A DNA stretch of 12,053 nt from an uncultured Verrucomicrobiota bacterium (GTDB taxonomy: Bacteria; Verrucomicrobiota; Verrucomicrobiae; Opitutales; Opitutaceae). Location of the stretch: positions 1-12,053 of the forward strand of contig CAMLQS010000138.1 of the NCBI GenBank assembly GCA_946482165.1, read 5' to 3'. Under the pieces are notes generated by a model, which saw only the letters and a program-made list of their open reading frames with translations, had not been told where the DNA came from and did not search any database. Positions 1 to 8,028 of this stretch are shown here, piece by piece (the first letter of the stretch is position 1; every line of letters starts with the position of its first letter). The position numbers and the translations under genes are program-made.

Positions 1-3000
1 TTCGCGAGTTTCTTCTGGAGCGAACCGGCGATGCCGCAGAGGCGGAACTCGGTGCGGTCGTCCTGTTCGAGAAGCTCGGTGACCGGGTAGGTGTCGAGCG
101 CTTCGACGAGGCCGGCGTAGGCGTCGAGCGGGTGGCCGGAGACGTAGAAGCCGAGGAGTTCCTTCTCGAACTGGAGAAGGGTGGAGGCGTTGAAGGCGAG
201 GGTGGTGGTAGGGCCCTTGTTTTTCGCGGTGGCGGCCTGGACGGCGGTCGGGGCGCCGGGGGCTACCGGGGCGGCGAACATGTCGGCGTGCATCGCGGGT
301 GCGGGCGCGGCGGGTTTGGCGGCGGCGGCACCGTTGCGAGCGGGCGGTGCGAGTTGCGGCGACGCGGCGACGGGCGGGGCGGAGCGGCGGTGGCGGAGGG
401 CGTCGTCGAGTTCGCGGCGGAGTTTGTCGAGCGGCGGCGGCGGTTGGGGCGCGTCGAGCTCAACGCCGAAGTCGAAGGAGATGGTCTCGGCCTTGGGGGC
501 GGTGTCGACGGGCTTGGCGGGAGCGTCGTTTTTGCGGAGCGTGGGGTATTTGCGGACGAGGTCGGCGAGGGCCTCGAGGTGGGCGTCGATGAGGTTGTAG
601 AGTTCCTCGCGGTCGGCGCCGGAGAAGTCGAAGGCGCCGGTGGCGACGAGGCATTCGAGGACGCGTTTGTTGAGGGCGCGGCTGTCGACGCGGAGGAGGA
701 AATCGCGGAAGTCCTTGAACGGACCGTTGGCGTCGCGCTCGGCGATGATCTTTTGTCCGGCCTGCTCGCCGACGCCCTTGATGCCGGCGAGTCCGAAACG
801 AATGACGCCGTCGCCGCTTTGCGGCGACGGAATGTCCAATGACGAATGACGAATGTCGAATGAGTCGGCGGCGGGTGCGGGCGCCGCGCCGTTCGCCGGG
901 TTCTGACCATTGGTCATTGGGCATTGGTCATTCGTCATTCCGTGCTGGGCGCTCTTCTTGAACACCGGCGTGAAGGCCTCGCGGGACTCGTTCACGTCCG
1001 GCCCCAGCACGGTGATGCCCATGGCCTCGGACTCGGCGATGAAATGGGAAACCTTTTCCGCGTTGCCGAGCTCGGCGGTGAGCACGGCCGCCATGAACTG
1101 CACCGGGTAGTTGGCCTTTAGATACGCGGTGTGGTAGGCGACGACGGCGTAGGCGGCGGAGTGCGATTTATTGAAGCCGTATTGGGCGAACTTGTTGAGG
1201 AGGTCGAAGATCTCGTTGGCCTTGGATGCGGGGATCTTGTGCAGGCGCTCCGCGCCCTCGACGAATTTGACCCGCTCCTTGGCCATGGCGTCGGCGTCCT
1301 TCTTGCCCATGGCGCGACGAAGCATGTCGGCGCCGCCGAGGGTGTAGCCGCCGATGACCTTGGCGCACTCCATCACCTGCTCCTGGTAGACGATGATGCC
1401 GAAGGTTTCCTTCAGCACGGGCTCGAGGAGCGGGTGCGGATAGACGATGGACGAAGGGTCTTTTTTGCCGCGGGCGTAGTCAGGGATGAACGCCATCGGG
1501 CCCGGGCGGTAGAGCGCGGAGATGGCGTTGATGTCGTCGATGGTGGAGATGCCGACCTGGCGGGAGGCGCTTTGCATGCCGCCGGATTCGAGCTGGAAGA
1601 CGCCGATGGTCTTGCCGGCGTTGAGAAGCTCGTAGGTCTTGGGGTCGTTGAGGTCGCGGGAATCCAGCTCGAAGTCGGGCTTGGCGGTGCGGCGGACGTT
1701 TTCGACGGCGTCGGAGATGACCGTGAGGGTCTTGAGGCCAAGGAAGTCCATTTTGAGCAGGCCGAGCTTGCCGACGGCGCCCATGTCGAACTGCACGGTG
1801 ACGTCGCCTTCCTGCGAGGTGAGCGGAACGAACTCGTCGAGCGGCTGCTCGGTGATGATGATGCCGGCGGCGTGTTTGCCGGTGTTGCGCACCATGCCCT
1901 CGAGAACGAGCCCTTGGTCGATGATCTTTTTGGCGACGGGGTTGCGGTCGTATTCGGATTTCAACTCCGCGGATTTGGCGAGGGAGTCCTCGAGCGAGAT
2001 GTTGAGCTCGTCGGGGATCATCTTGGCCAGGCGGTCGGCCTCGGCGAAGGGGAGATCGTGGACGCGGGAGACGTCGCGGACGACCATTTTGGCGCCTAGG
2101 GTGCCGTAGGTGATGATGTTGGCGACGCAGTCGCGGCCGTATTTGTCGCGGACGTAGTCGATGACCTCGACGCGGCGGCGCATGCAGAAGTCGATGTCGA
2201 AGTCGGGCGGCGAGACGCGCTCGGGGTTGAGGAAACGCTCGAAAAGGAGGCCGAAGCGGATCGGGTCGATGTCGGTGATGCCGAGGAGAAACGCGACGAG
2301 GCAACCGGCGCCGGAGCCGCGGCCCGGTCCGACGGGGATGTCGTGCTCGCGGGCCCAGTTGATGAAGTCCCAGACGACGAGGAAGTAGTCGTCGAAGCCG
2401 GTGACGTGGATGATGGAGAGCTCGTAGCCGGTTCGGAGGACGAGTAACTCGTCGGCGGCGAGGCCGGAGTAGTCGGGCGGGGCGGGCTTTTGGCCGGGAG
2501 CGAGGTTCTGGAGTTTCGCGAGGCGCTCGGCGACGATCGGGTGGGCGGCGACGGCGTGGTAGTCGTGGCCGTAGCGGTGGTTGAGGCCCTTGACGCAGAG
2601 GTCTAGCAGGTAGGAGTGCGCGGCGATGCGGTGCTCGGGATTGCGGGCCTTGATCTCGGGCGGGAGCGGGTAGCGCGGGTAGCGCTCGGAGCCCTTGGGG
2701 AAGGGGATTTTGACCTCGCACATTTCGGCGACGAGGCGGGTGTTGGTGAGCGACTCGGGGATCTCGCCGAAGAGCTTCAACATCTCGTCGGCGGACTTCA
2801 GGTAGAAGGCGGACGAGTCGAACTTCATGCGGTTCGTCTCGGCGACCTTGGAGCCGGTCTGGATGCAGAGGAGGGTGTCGTGCGAGGAGGCGTCGGTCTC
2901 TTTGACGTAGTGGACGTCGTTCGAGCAAATCGTCTTGAGCTGATATTTCTCGGCGAGGCGGAGGAGGCCGGGGATGATTTGGCGCTGCTCCGGGATACCG

Positions 3001-3551
3001 TGGTCCTGGAGTTCGACGAAGTAGTTTTCGCGGCCGAAAATCTCGACGTAGCGGGCGCAGGCGACATCGGCCTCTTCTTCGCGGCCGCGCATGAGGTGTT
3101 GGCAAACCTCGGAGGCGAGGCAGCCGGTGAAGCCGATCAGGCCCTTGGCGTATTTCGCGAGGGTGGGGAGGTCGGTGCGGGGCTTGTAATAGAAGCCTTG
3201 CAGGTGCGAGTCGGAGACCAGCTTGAGGAGGTTCTGGTAGCCCTCGAGATTCTTGGCGAGGACGCCGAGGTGGTAGTAGCTTTTGCCGTCCTCGGATTTG
3301 CCGGATTTTTCGAGGCGCGAACCGGGGGCGACGTAGAGTTCGCAGCCGACCAAGGGCTTGAGGTTGTTGGATTTTGCGGCGTTGAAGAACTCAATGGCGC
3401 CGAACATGTTGCCATGGTCGGTGAGCGCGACGGCGGGCTGCCCGAGCTCGACGGTGCGCTTCATCAGGCGGTCGATTTTGCAGGCGCCGTCGAGGAGGCT
3501 GTAATCGGTGTGGACGTGGAGGTGGACGAAGTCTGAGGCGGCGATCGACAC
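1..3551 (-). CDS. dnaE: DNA polymerase III alpha subunit (DnaE), C-terminus beyond window
   Basis: Catalytic subunit of the replicative DNA polymerase III holoenzyme. About 1183 codons are open from GTG 3551 to the window edge. The PHP domain opens with HLHVHTDYS (residues 10-18) and keeps the canonical metal-site motifs TDHGN, YYHLG, QDHGI and SNDVHY. The polymerase core carries PDFDIDF (449-455, two catalytic Asp) and KMDFLGL (third Asp, about residue 602). The helix-hairpin-helix region has [11 protein letters not shown], an Ala/Pro-rich linker follows, then [12 protein letters not shown], and the sequence runs out at the OB-fold start. By comparison with E. coli DnaE, roughly 150-200 residues lie outside. 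GTG 3551 is chosen because it precedes the PHP motif closely and the only in-frame upstream stretch, to a stop at 3618-3620, has no ATG/GTG/TTG. Residues about 872-907 are encoded by an inserted repeat element. Identification is very secure. Confidence 0.97.
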   Translation of the reverse strand, partial: MSIAASDFVHLHVHTDYSLLDGACKIDRLMKRTVELGQPAVALTDHGNMFGAIEFFNAAKSNNLKPLVGCELYVAPGSRLEKSGKSEDGKSYYHLGVLAKNLEGYQNLLKLVSDSHLQGFYYKPRTDLPTLAKYAKGLIGFTGCLASEVCQHLMRGREEEADVACARYVEIFGRENYFVELQDHGIPEQRQIIPGLLRLAEKYQLKTICSNDVHYVKETDASSHDTLLCIQTGSKVAETNRMKFDSSAFYLKSADEMLKLFGEIPESLTNTRLVAEMCEVKIPFPKGSERYPRYPLPPEIKARNPEHRIAAHSYLLDLCVKGLNHRYGHDYHAVAAHPIVAERLAKLQNLAPGQKPAPPDYSGLAADELLVLRTGYELSIIHVTGFDDYFLVVWDFINWAREHDIPVGPGRGSGAGCLVAFLLGITDIDPIRFGLLFERFLNPERVSPPDFDIDFCMRRRVEVIDYVRDKYGRDCVANIITYGTLGAKMVVRDVSRVHDLPFAEADRLAKMIPDELNISLEDSLAKSAELKSEYDRNPVAKKIIDQGLVLEGMVRNTGKHAAGIIITEQPLDEFVPLTSQEGDVTVQFDMGAVGKLGLLKMDFLGLKTLTVISDAVENVRRTAKPDFELDSRDLNDPKTYELLNAGKTIGVFQLESGGMQSASRQVGISTIDDINAISALYRPGPMAFIPDYARGKKDPSSIVYPHPLLEPVLKETFGIIVYQEQVMECAKVIGGYTLGGADMLRRAMGKKDADAMAKERVKFVEGAERLHKIPASKANEIFDLLNKFAQYGFNKSHSAAYAVVAYHTAYLKANYPVQFMAAVLTAELGNAEKVSHFIAESEAMGITVLGPDVNESREAFTPVFKKSAQHGMTNDQCPMTNGQNPANGAAPAPAADSFDIRHSSLDIPSPQSGDGVIRFGLAGIKGVGEQAGQKIIAERDANGPFKDFRDFLLRVDSRALNKRVLECLVATGAFDFSGADREELYNLIDAHLEALADLVRKYPTLRKNDAPAKPVDTAPKAETISFDFGVELDAPQPPPPLDKLRRELDDALRHRRSAPPVAASPQLAPPARNGAAAAKPAAPAPAMHADMFAAPVAPGAPTAVQAATAKNKGPTTTLAFNASTLLQFEKELLGFYVSGHPLDAYAGLVEALDTYPVTELLEQDDRTEFRLCGIAGSLQKKLA
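830..940. repeat. Inverted heptamer-repeat element inserted in frame in dnaE
   Basis: On the plus strand 830-864 is five exact 7-bp units of form (G/C)AATGNC: GAATGTC, CAATGAC, GAATGAC, GAATGTC, GAATGAG. On the minus strand 940-906 is five more units: GAATGAC, GAATGAC, CAATGCC, CAATGAC, CAATGGT. A 41-bp GC-rich spacer (865-905) separates them, giving 35+41+35 = 111 bp, exactly 37 codons. The polymerase frame reads through it as about 36 low-complexity residues ([11 protein letters not shown]... to ...[10 protein letters not shown]). It falls between the [14 protein letters not shown] and [15 protein letters not shown] segments, where E. coli DnaE has only a short turn. It resembles the short tandemly repeated repetitive (STRR) sequences known from cyanobacteria, though a relationship is only inferred. 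Confidence 0.85.
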
Positions 3552-3616
3552 GATGGCGTGAAAGAGAGGGGCGTGTCCGGCTCCCGCAAGCGCGGACGCT
3601 GCGGATATGCGAAGAG

Positions 3617-3634
3617 GTCAAAAAAGCCGTTGAC
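3617..3634. promoter_or_regulatory. Palindrome GTCAA-N8-TTGAC between dnaE and rpsU
   Basis: Perfect 5-bp half-sites GTCAA (3617-3621) and TTGAC (3630-3634) are separated by 8 bp in the 143-bp gap between two divergent genes. Read as promoters, they are back-to-back -35-like hexamers: TTGACG toward rpsU (3630-3635) and TTGACC toward dnaE (3621-3616). At 17 bp from TTGACG the hexamer is TTGCTT (3653-3658), a poor -10. It could be a shared operator, a divergent promoter core, or chance. Confidence 0.3.
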
Positions 3635-3694
3635 GGGGGCGGACGCGGCCGGTTGCTTCTCAACTTTTTCCAACTCCGAGCCCTCCCTTTCATC

Positions 3695-3892
3695 ATGCCC
3701 ATCGAGATCAAAATCCGCAAAAACGAGCCCGTCGACCGCGCCCTGCGCCGTTTGAAGAAGAAGCTCGAGCGTGAGAACATCATCAAAGACGTTCGCGCGA
3801 AGCGCTACTACGAGAAGCCCACCGAGCGCCGTCGTCGCAAGGAGAAGGTCCAGGCCTTCACCCAGATGCTCCGCCGCCGCTACGCCGAGTAA
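3695..3892 (+). CDS. rpsU: 30S ribosomal protein bS21
   Basis: Small-subunit ribosomal protein that sits near the anti-Shine-Dalgarno end of 16S rRNA and assists initiation. The 65-residue product starts MPIEIKIRKNEPVDRALRRL and continues with the highly basic helical tail typical of bS21 (RAKRYYEKPTERRRRKEK). Length matches the family (about 60-70 aa). ATG 3695 is selected because MPIEI begins the conserved domain; the in-frame TTG at 3653 would add a hydrophobic stretch absent from bS21. No Shine-Dalgarno sequence precedes the start; the leader is pyrimidine-rich (about 3661-3694). The gene is transcribed away from dnaE and is followed by its own intrinsic terminator, so it is probably monocistronic. 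Confidence 0.95.
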   Translation: MPIEIKIRKNEPVDRALRRLKKKLERENIIKDVRAKRYYEKPTERRRRKEKVQAFTQMLRRRYAE

Positions 3893-3938
3893 GCCCTCTG
3901 CGCCGCCGGCCGCGAGGCCTGCCCAGTTGGTCTTAACG

Positions 3939-3977
3939 ACCGCGCCAGCGTAATTTGCTCGCGCGGTTTTTTATTTT
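3939..3977 (+). terminator. Rho-independent terminator after rpsU
   Basis: ACCGCGC (3939-3945) pairs with GCGCGGT (3961-3967) around a 15-nt loop and runs straight into a T-rich tract (TTTTTTATTTT, 3967-3977). It is 47 nt past the rpsU stop, as expected for a highly expressed short transcript. Confidence 0.85.
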
Positions 3978-3981
3978 ACCT

Positions 3982-4013
3982 GTTGCGAGAGCAACGCCTG
4001 ACGTTTGCGTTGC
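3982..4013 (+). promoter_or_regulatory. Two mutually exclusive hairpins in the leader of the TIM-barrel gene
   Basis: GTTGC (3982-3986) pairs with GCAAC (3991-3995) over a GAGA tetraloop. The same GCAAC, extended to GCAACGC (3991-3997), also pairs perfectly with GCGTTGC (4007-4013) over a 9-nt loop. The two stems cannot form together. They lie between the rpsU terminator and the TTG start at 4039. Short stems arise easily in GC-rich DNA, so a regulatory role is only a possibility. Confidence 0.25.
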
Positions 4014-4038
4014 ACGCCCTTATTCGCTCGCCGTCCCC

Positions 4039-4989
4039 TTGAAGCCGATCCTCGCCCTCTCGACCTGTTGGAATTCCTTCCGTCACCACGACGGCTACGC
4101 GATGTTGCATGAAATCGCGGCGTTGGGCTTCACCCACGCCGAGCTGAGCCATGGCATCCGGATCGTGCTGGTGCCCGGGATACTGCGGGCGGTGGAGGAG
4201 GGGGTTATCAAGATCAGTTCGACCCACAATTTCTGCCCTTTGCCGGCGGGGGTCACGCAGGCGGCGCCGAACTTGTTCGAACCTTCGCAGGAAGAGCGCC
4301 GCGAGCATGATCAGTGGCTGCGGCATACCAAGCGCTCGATCGATTTTGCGGCTCAGGTCAAGGCGCGGGTAATCGTGCTACATCTCGGCAGCGTGAAGTT
4401 TTGGCTCTTTCCTCCTGGACGGAAAGTTCACGCCTACTTGAGCAAGGCGCCGGACACGGCGGTCGCCACCGACGCGCGTTATCAGAGCGTGCTTCGGAAG
4501 TCTTGCGAGAAACTGCGCGGGCGCATGGGCCCATTCTGGAGGCAGGTTCAGAAAAGCCTGAGCGAGGTGTCCGCCTATGCGCGTGAGCGCGGAATTTCCC
4601 TTGGCTGTGAAAACCGCGAGAAGTTTGAGGAGCTTCCGCTCGACGACGATTTCCCTTCGTTTTTCGAAGGGCTGCCGGCGGACACTCCTTGCGGCTATTG
4701 GCACGATACAGGCCATGCCGCCATTAAGGAGGGTCTTGGGCTGATCAACCACCGCGTCCAGTTGGAGCGCAATGCCAGCCGTCTCCTTGGATTCCATCTC
4801 CACGACGTTTCCGCCGCAGGAAAGGATCACCAACCGGTCGGCGCCGGGCGGATCGATTTTGAGATGATCAGCGAGTTTTGGCGTCCGGAGCAGTTGCTTA
4901 CTCTCGAGCTCAGCCCGCGGGTTTCCACCGAGGATGTCGCGGCGTCGAAGGTTCGCGTCGAAGCGCTGATGGCCAAACGCTTCGGATAA
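4039..4989 (+). CDS. Sugar phosphate isomerase/epimerase-like TIM-barrel protein
   Basis: A 316-residue protein of the xylose-isomerase-like / AP-endonuclease-2 TIM-barrel superfamily, cytoplasmic and likely divalent-metal dependent. Visible signatures are the first strand ILALSTCWNS, the strand VIVLHLGSVKF, and the metal-ligand segments CENREKF (about residues 190-196), YWHDTGHA (220-227), FHLHDV (252-257) and DHQPVGAGRIDF. The putative ligands Glu191, His222, Asp223, His226 and His255 are therefore all present. The substrate cannot be told from sequence, and members include sugar isomerases, epimerases and endonuclease IV-like proteins. TTG 4039 is chosen because it begins just before strand one; the first in-frame ATG (4102) would delete that strand. 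No Shine-Dalgarno is seen. It is separated from rpsU by a terminator and ends 10 bp before the convergent mutY stop. Confidence 0.82.
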   Translation: MKPILALSTCWNSFRHHDGYAMLHEIAALGFTHAELSHGIRIVLVPGILRAVEEGVIKISSTHNFCPLPAGVTQAAPNLFEPSQEERREHDQWLRHTKRSIDFAAQVKARVIVLHLGSVKFWLFPPGRKVHAYLSKAPDTAVATDARYQSVLRKSCEKLRGRMGPFWRQVQKSLSEVSAYARERGISLGCENREKFEELPLDDDFPSFFEGLPADTPCGYWHDTGHAAIKEGLGLINHRVQLERNASRLLGFHLHDVSAAGKDHQPVGAGRIDFEMISEFWRPEQLLTLELSPRVSTEDVAASKVRVEALMAKRFG

Positions 4990-4999
4990 CGAGGAACGA

Positions 5000-6070
5000 T
5001 CAGGAGGACGGCGAATCGGCGCGGTGCGGTCGGCTGAGCAACTCGCGCACCCACCGGCGATGAGGGCCGGACATTAGCACGTTCTCGAGCTGATCGGGCG
5101 TCACCCAGACGAGACTCGCCGGTAACGCGCGAGGCAGCTGCTTGGGATCGATCAGGTGGATCGGCTCGGTGAACGCGAAGCGGGTGATGCCGCGTTTTTT
5201 CACGGCGATGAGGGTTTCCTTTTTTGTGACAAGGCCGGGTTCGAGACCGAGTTGCTCAAACGAAGGCAGCTCATGTTGTCCGGCCAGCCGGCGAGCGGCG
5301 GCATCGGTTTGGTGCAAAAGCAGCGCGTCATCCGAAGATCGTCGGCACCACGCTCGGACGACAGTTCGAGCCTCGATGACTTTGGCGGCGAGGCGCGGAT
5401 AGGCCTCGGGTTCTCCCGCACGGCAGGCGGCGCAGAAGGCGCGGACCGGGCACACGGTGCAGAGAGGGTTGTGGCGAGTGCATACCGTGGCGCCGAGCTC
5501 CATCATCGCCTGGTTGTGGTCGCCGGGCTCGGTGTGGTTGAGCAACGCGTCGGCGAGCGGAGCGAGGGCCTTGCCGGCGGTGGCGGTGTCGCGCCAGGCG
5601 GTGCCGTCCGCGGCGAGGCGGGAGAGGATGCGGACGACATTGCCGTCGACGACGGCGGCCGGCGCGCCGAAAGCGATGCTCGTGATGGCGGCGGAGGTGT
5701 AGGGGCCGATGCCGGGCAACTCGAGCCAGGCTTCGCGCGTGCGCGGCATCTCGGGCAGGGCCGCGACGGCGCGGGCAAGTTTATGAAGGTTGCGAGCCCT
5801 GGTGTAGTAGCCGAGGCCTTCCCATAGCTTCACGACTTCGCCTTCCGAGCCTGAGGCGAGCGCGGCGAAATCGGGCAGGGCGGCCAACCAGCGCGCGAAG
5901 TAGGGCAGCATGGTTTTCACCTGCGTTTGCTGGAGCATGAATTCGCTCACCACGGTCTTGTAGAGCGAAGGCTCTTCGCGCCAAGGGAGGCGCCGCCGGT
6001 GAACGCGATACCAGCCGAGAAGGGCGGTTTGAAATTCGGGAGCGGAGGCGATGAGTTGTTTGGCGGCCAC
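5000..6070 (-). CDS. mutY: A/G-specific adenine DNA glycosylase MutY
   Basis: Removes adenine mispaired with 8-oxoguanine in base excision repair. Numbered from GTG 6070, the 356-aa product has SEFMLQQTQV with catalytic Glu43, the helix-hairpin-helix LPGIGPYTSAAI (118-129), catalytic Asp142 in VVDGNV, and an intact 4Fe-4S loop at Cys197, 204, 207 and 213 (C-x6-C-x2-C-x5-C). A C-terminal NUDIX-like domain follows (about 235-345). Length matches E. coli MutY (350 aa). In that domain the segment aligned by eye with the FSH loop reads RFAFTEPIH, so the usual Ser-His pair is missing. The start is uncertain: GTG 6070 best fits the domain, but GTG 6091 and TTG 6151 are in frame and no ATG is available. 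It converges with the TIM-barrel gene and diverges from rnhC. Confidence 0.94.
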   Translation of the reverse strand: MAAKQLIASAPEFQTALLGWYRVHRRRLPWREEPSLYKTVVSEFMLQQTQVKTMLPYFARWLAALPDFAALASGSEGEVVKLWEGLGYYTRARNLHKLARAVAALPEMPRTREAWLELPGIGPYTSAAITSIAFGAPAAVVDGNVVRILSRLAADGTAWRDTATAGKALAPLADALLNHTEPGDHNQAMMELGATVCTRHNPLCTVCPVRAFCAACRAGEPEAYPRLAAKVIEARTVVRAWCRRSSDDALLLHQTDAAARRLAGQHELPSFEQLGLEPGLVTKKETLIAVKKRGITRFAFTEPIHLIDPKQLPRALPASLVWVTPDQLENVLMSGPHRRWVRELLSRPHRADSPSS

Positions 6071-6168
6071 GGGCGGCGGGACAGAAGGCACAGAAAATAG
6101 CCGGCGACAAAGCGAGATTCGTTTTGTGCTCGCGGGGGCTTCCGTGGCCAAATCCGCGCCTTTCTCGA

Positions 6169-7185
6169 ATGCCCAAGAAATCCGCCGCCGATCCCGACGC
6201 GCCCAAGAAGCTTGCCAGCTACACGCTCAAGGTCACCGAGGAGCAGCTCGACAAGCTGGGAAAGCTCCTGGCTGGTCGCGGCTGGGAACGTTTCGACGTC
6301 GCCTACGCGCGCTACGCCTTCCGCAACGATGCGGCGAAGGTCAATGTGACCGGCTACGAGAGCAAGAAGGTGGTCGTCGCGGGCAAGGGCACGGAGGAGT
6401 TTGTGTCCATGGTGATCGAACCCGAGATCACCGGCGCGCCGAAGCTCGGCTACGACGAGGTGTTGCATCCCGATTGGTTCGAGGACCACGCGGGCTGCGA
6501 TGAATCGGGCAAGGGCGATTTTTTCGGGCCGCTTATCGCGGCGACCGTGATCGGCTCCCGCGGCATGATCGAGAAATGGCGGGCGGCCGGGGCGCAGGAT
6601 TCGAAGAAAATGACGGAGTCGCGCATTCTCGAGCTCGACCGGATCATTCGCACCACGCCTGGCGTGGTGGTAAAGTTAATACAGGCGAGGGATATGCGCC
6701 AATACAACGGCCTGATGGGGACGCGTTTTCGCAGCCAGAATCAGATCCTCGCCTTCCAGCACGCGCGCGCCTTGCAGGATGCGTTGTCCGAGAAGCGCGT
6801 GCCTTGGGGCCTGCTCGACCAATTTACCGAGGATCCTCTGGTGCAGCGCGAGTTGACGAAGCTCGGGGTGACCGGTTTTGAGCTGCGCATGCGGACGAAG
6901 GCGGAGGAGGACCCGGTGGTCGCGGCGGCTTCCATCGTGGCGCGCGCGGAGTATGTCCGGCAGATGCACGCGCTGTCCCAGCGCTTCGGGGGCAAGCTCC
7001 AGAAAGGCGCGAGCTCCGCGGTGAAAACGCAGGCGCACGAAATCATCCGCCGCTTCGGGGCCGATGCTTTGCGCGATTACGCGAAGCTGCATTTCCGCAC
7101 GGCTTACGAAGTGGTGAGCGAGGCGGGCAAACTCGACGAGTTGCCGCTGAAGCCCCCGCCGCCGAAGATGGAGTGGGGTGGATGA
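6169..7185 (+). CDS. rnhC: Ribonuclease HIII
   Basis: Cleaves the RNA strand of RNA-DNA hybrids. The 338-aa product has an N-terminal region of about 95 residues (SYTLKVTEEQLDKLGKLL onward) matching the TBP-like substrate-binding domain (DUF3378) specific to RNase HIII. The type 2 RNase H fold then begins with GCDESGKGDFFGPL (catalytic Asp111, Glu112), LLDQFTEDP (Asp217) and TKAEEDPVVAAASIVAR (acidic residues 246-248). The DESGKGD form and the N-terminal domain separate it from RNase HII. ATG 6169 is chosen because it is the first ATG and gives the expected domain start; the in-frame GTG at 6124 lies in the mutY promoter gap. No Shine-Dalgarno is seen. Its neighbour rnhB starts 76 bp downstream on the same strand, so the two are probably co-transcribed. 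The C-terminus is Pro-rich. Confidence 0.95.
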   Translation: MPKKSAADPDAPKKLASYTLKVTEEQLDKLGKLLAGRGWERFDVAYARYAFRNDAAKVNVTGYESKKVVVAGKGTEEFVSMVIEPEITGAPKLGYDEVLHPDWFEDHAGCDESGKGDFFGPLIAATVIGSRGMIEKWRAAGAQDSKKMTESRILELDRIIRTTPGVVVKLIQARDMRQYNGLMGTRFRSQNQILAFQHARALQDALSEKRVPWGLLDQFTEDPLVQRELTKLGVTGFELRMRTKAEEDPVVAAASIVARAEYVRQMHALSQRFGGKLQKGASSAVKTQAHEIIRRFGADALRDYAKLHFRTAYEVVSEAGKLDELPLKPPPPKMEWGG

Positions 7186-7261
7186 GCGCGAGCGCGCCCT
7201 GAGGATGGCCGCGAGCGCGGTCGCTTGATCCAAGCCCGTCCTTAGCCTCAGAATTTCAATC

Positions 7262-8026
7262 ATGTCCGCAAAACGTCGCCAGCTCCGCGGCTTCGATCTG
7301 AAGCAACTTCAGGAGCACCCCGAGCTGATCGGGGTGGACGAGGCTGGTCGCGGCGCTTTGGCGGGACCGGTGGTGGCGGCGGCGGTGCTGGTGACCCGCT
7401 CGTTTCTCGAAAGCCGCTGGGCCGATGAGAACGCGCGTCGGATCAACGACTCCAAACAACTCACCCCGGCGGAGCGGGACGCGCTCTATTTTGATTTCGA
7501 GGCGTTGGCGGCGGAGGGGCATATCCACGCGCAGTTTGGCGCGGCCTCGGTCGCCGAGATCGAGGTGGAGAACATCCTTGGGGCGACGAAGATCGCAATG
7601 AGACGGGCGCTCGAGGGCATTTATCCGCCGGCGGCCTTCGCTCCCCTGCCGCGCGAGCCGGATCTGTTTTCCTCTCCGGAGGAGATCGCGGCCTTCCGCC
7701 CGCCGGCGCAGGCCCGCATCCTGATCGACGGTTTGCCACTCAAGAATTTCCCGTATCCGCATCATGGCATCGTCCAGGGAGACGGACGTTCACTGTGTAT
7801 CGCGATGGCCTCCATTATCGCGAAGGTGCAGCGGGATCGGATCATGACGGAACTCGACGTGCTGCATCCGGGATACGGCTTCGCGCAGCACAAAGGCTAC
7901 GGCACCGAGGAGCATCGTGAAGCAGTGTTGCGCCTCGGCCGTTGTCTGGAGCATCGCGAAACTTTTTTGCGCAAGCTGCTTTCCGCGCGTCTGGACCCTG
8001 CGCAGCTGGGCCTCCTCGAAGATTAG
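7262..8026 (+). CDS. rnhB: Ribonuclease HII
   Basis: Nicks DNA 5' of misincorporated ribonucleotides, starting ribonucleotide excision repair. The 254-aa protein has GVDEAGRGALAGPVVAAAV (catalytic Asp26, Glu27), RINDSKQLTPAERD, ILIDGL (Asp156), GRSLCIAMASIIAKVQRDR (Asp192) and the family-typical HPGYGFAQHKGYGTEEH, including the Tyr and His-Lys-Gly-Tyr-Gly-Thr motif. It is longer than E. coli RNase HII (198 aa) because of an insert around residues 115-150 (PPAAFAPLPREPDLFSS...), a region often variable in the family. ATG 7262 has no clear Shine-Dalgarno. It follows rnhC on the same strand. The TAG stop at 8024-8026 is the first three bases of the target duplication of the MITE-like element, so that insertion left the protein intact. 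Confidence 0.95.
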   Translation: MSAKRRQLRGFDLKQLQEHPELIGVDEAGRGALAGPVVAAAVLVTRSFLESRWADENARRINDSKQLTPAERDALYFDFEALAAEGHIHAQFGAASVAEIEVENILGATKIAMRRALEGIYPPAAFAPLPREPDLFSSPEEIAAFRPPAQARILIDGLPLKNFPYPHHGIVQGDGRSLCIAMASIIAKVQRDRIMTELDVLHPGYGFAQHKGYGTEEHREAVLRLGRCLEHRETFLRKLLSARLDPAQLGLLED

Positions 8027-8028
8027 GC

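Noticed and set aside
132..924. Plus and minus frames overlapping the dnaE 3' part
   Set aside because: They are composition artefacts around the heptamer repeat and the Ala/Pro-rich linker; the true dnaE frame runs through the region.
1480..3105. A 541-codon minus-strand frame very rich in Arg and Pro
   Set aside because: It is an out-of-frame reading of dnaE; the composition is typical of a shifted high-GC frame.
1131..3536. Long open frames on the plus strand within dnaE (1131-2099 and 2616-3536)
   Set aside because: They are antisense to a certain dnaE frame and rich in Val/Glu/Gly/Asp from the complement of GC-biased codons, with no recognisable motifs.
1..3551. Intein or split in dnaE
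   Set aside because: All polymerase motifs follow at normal spacing; the only insertion is the 111-bp repeat element, far too short for an intein.
6071..6151. N-terminal extension of MutY from TTG 6151
   Set aside because: The extra 27 residues precede the conserved start of the family and have no domain character.
7187..7219. 10-bp direct repeat CGCGAGCGCG (7187-7196 and 7210-7219) between rnhC and rnhB
   Set aside because: Simple CG-rich word, easily random at this base composition, with no further structure.
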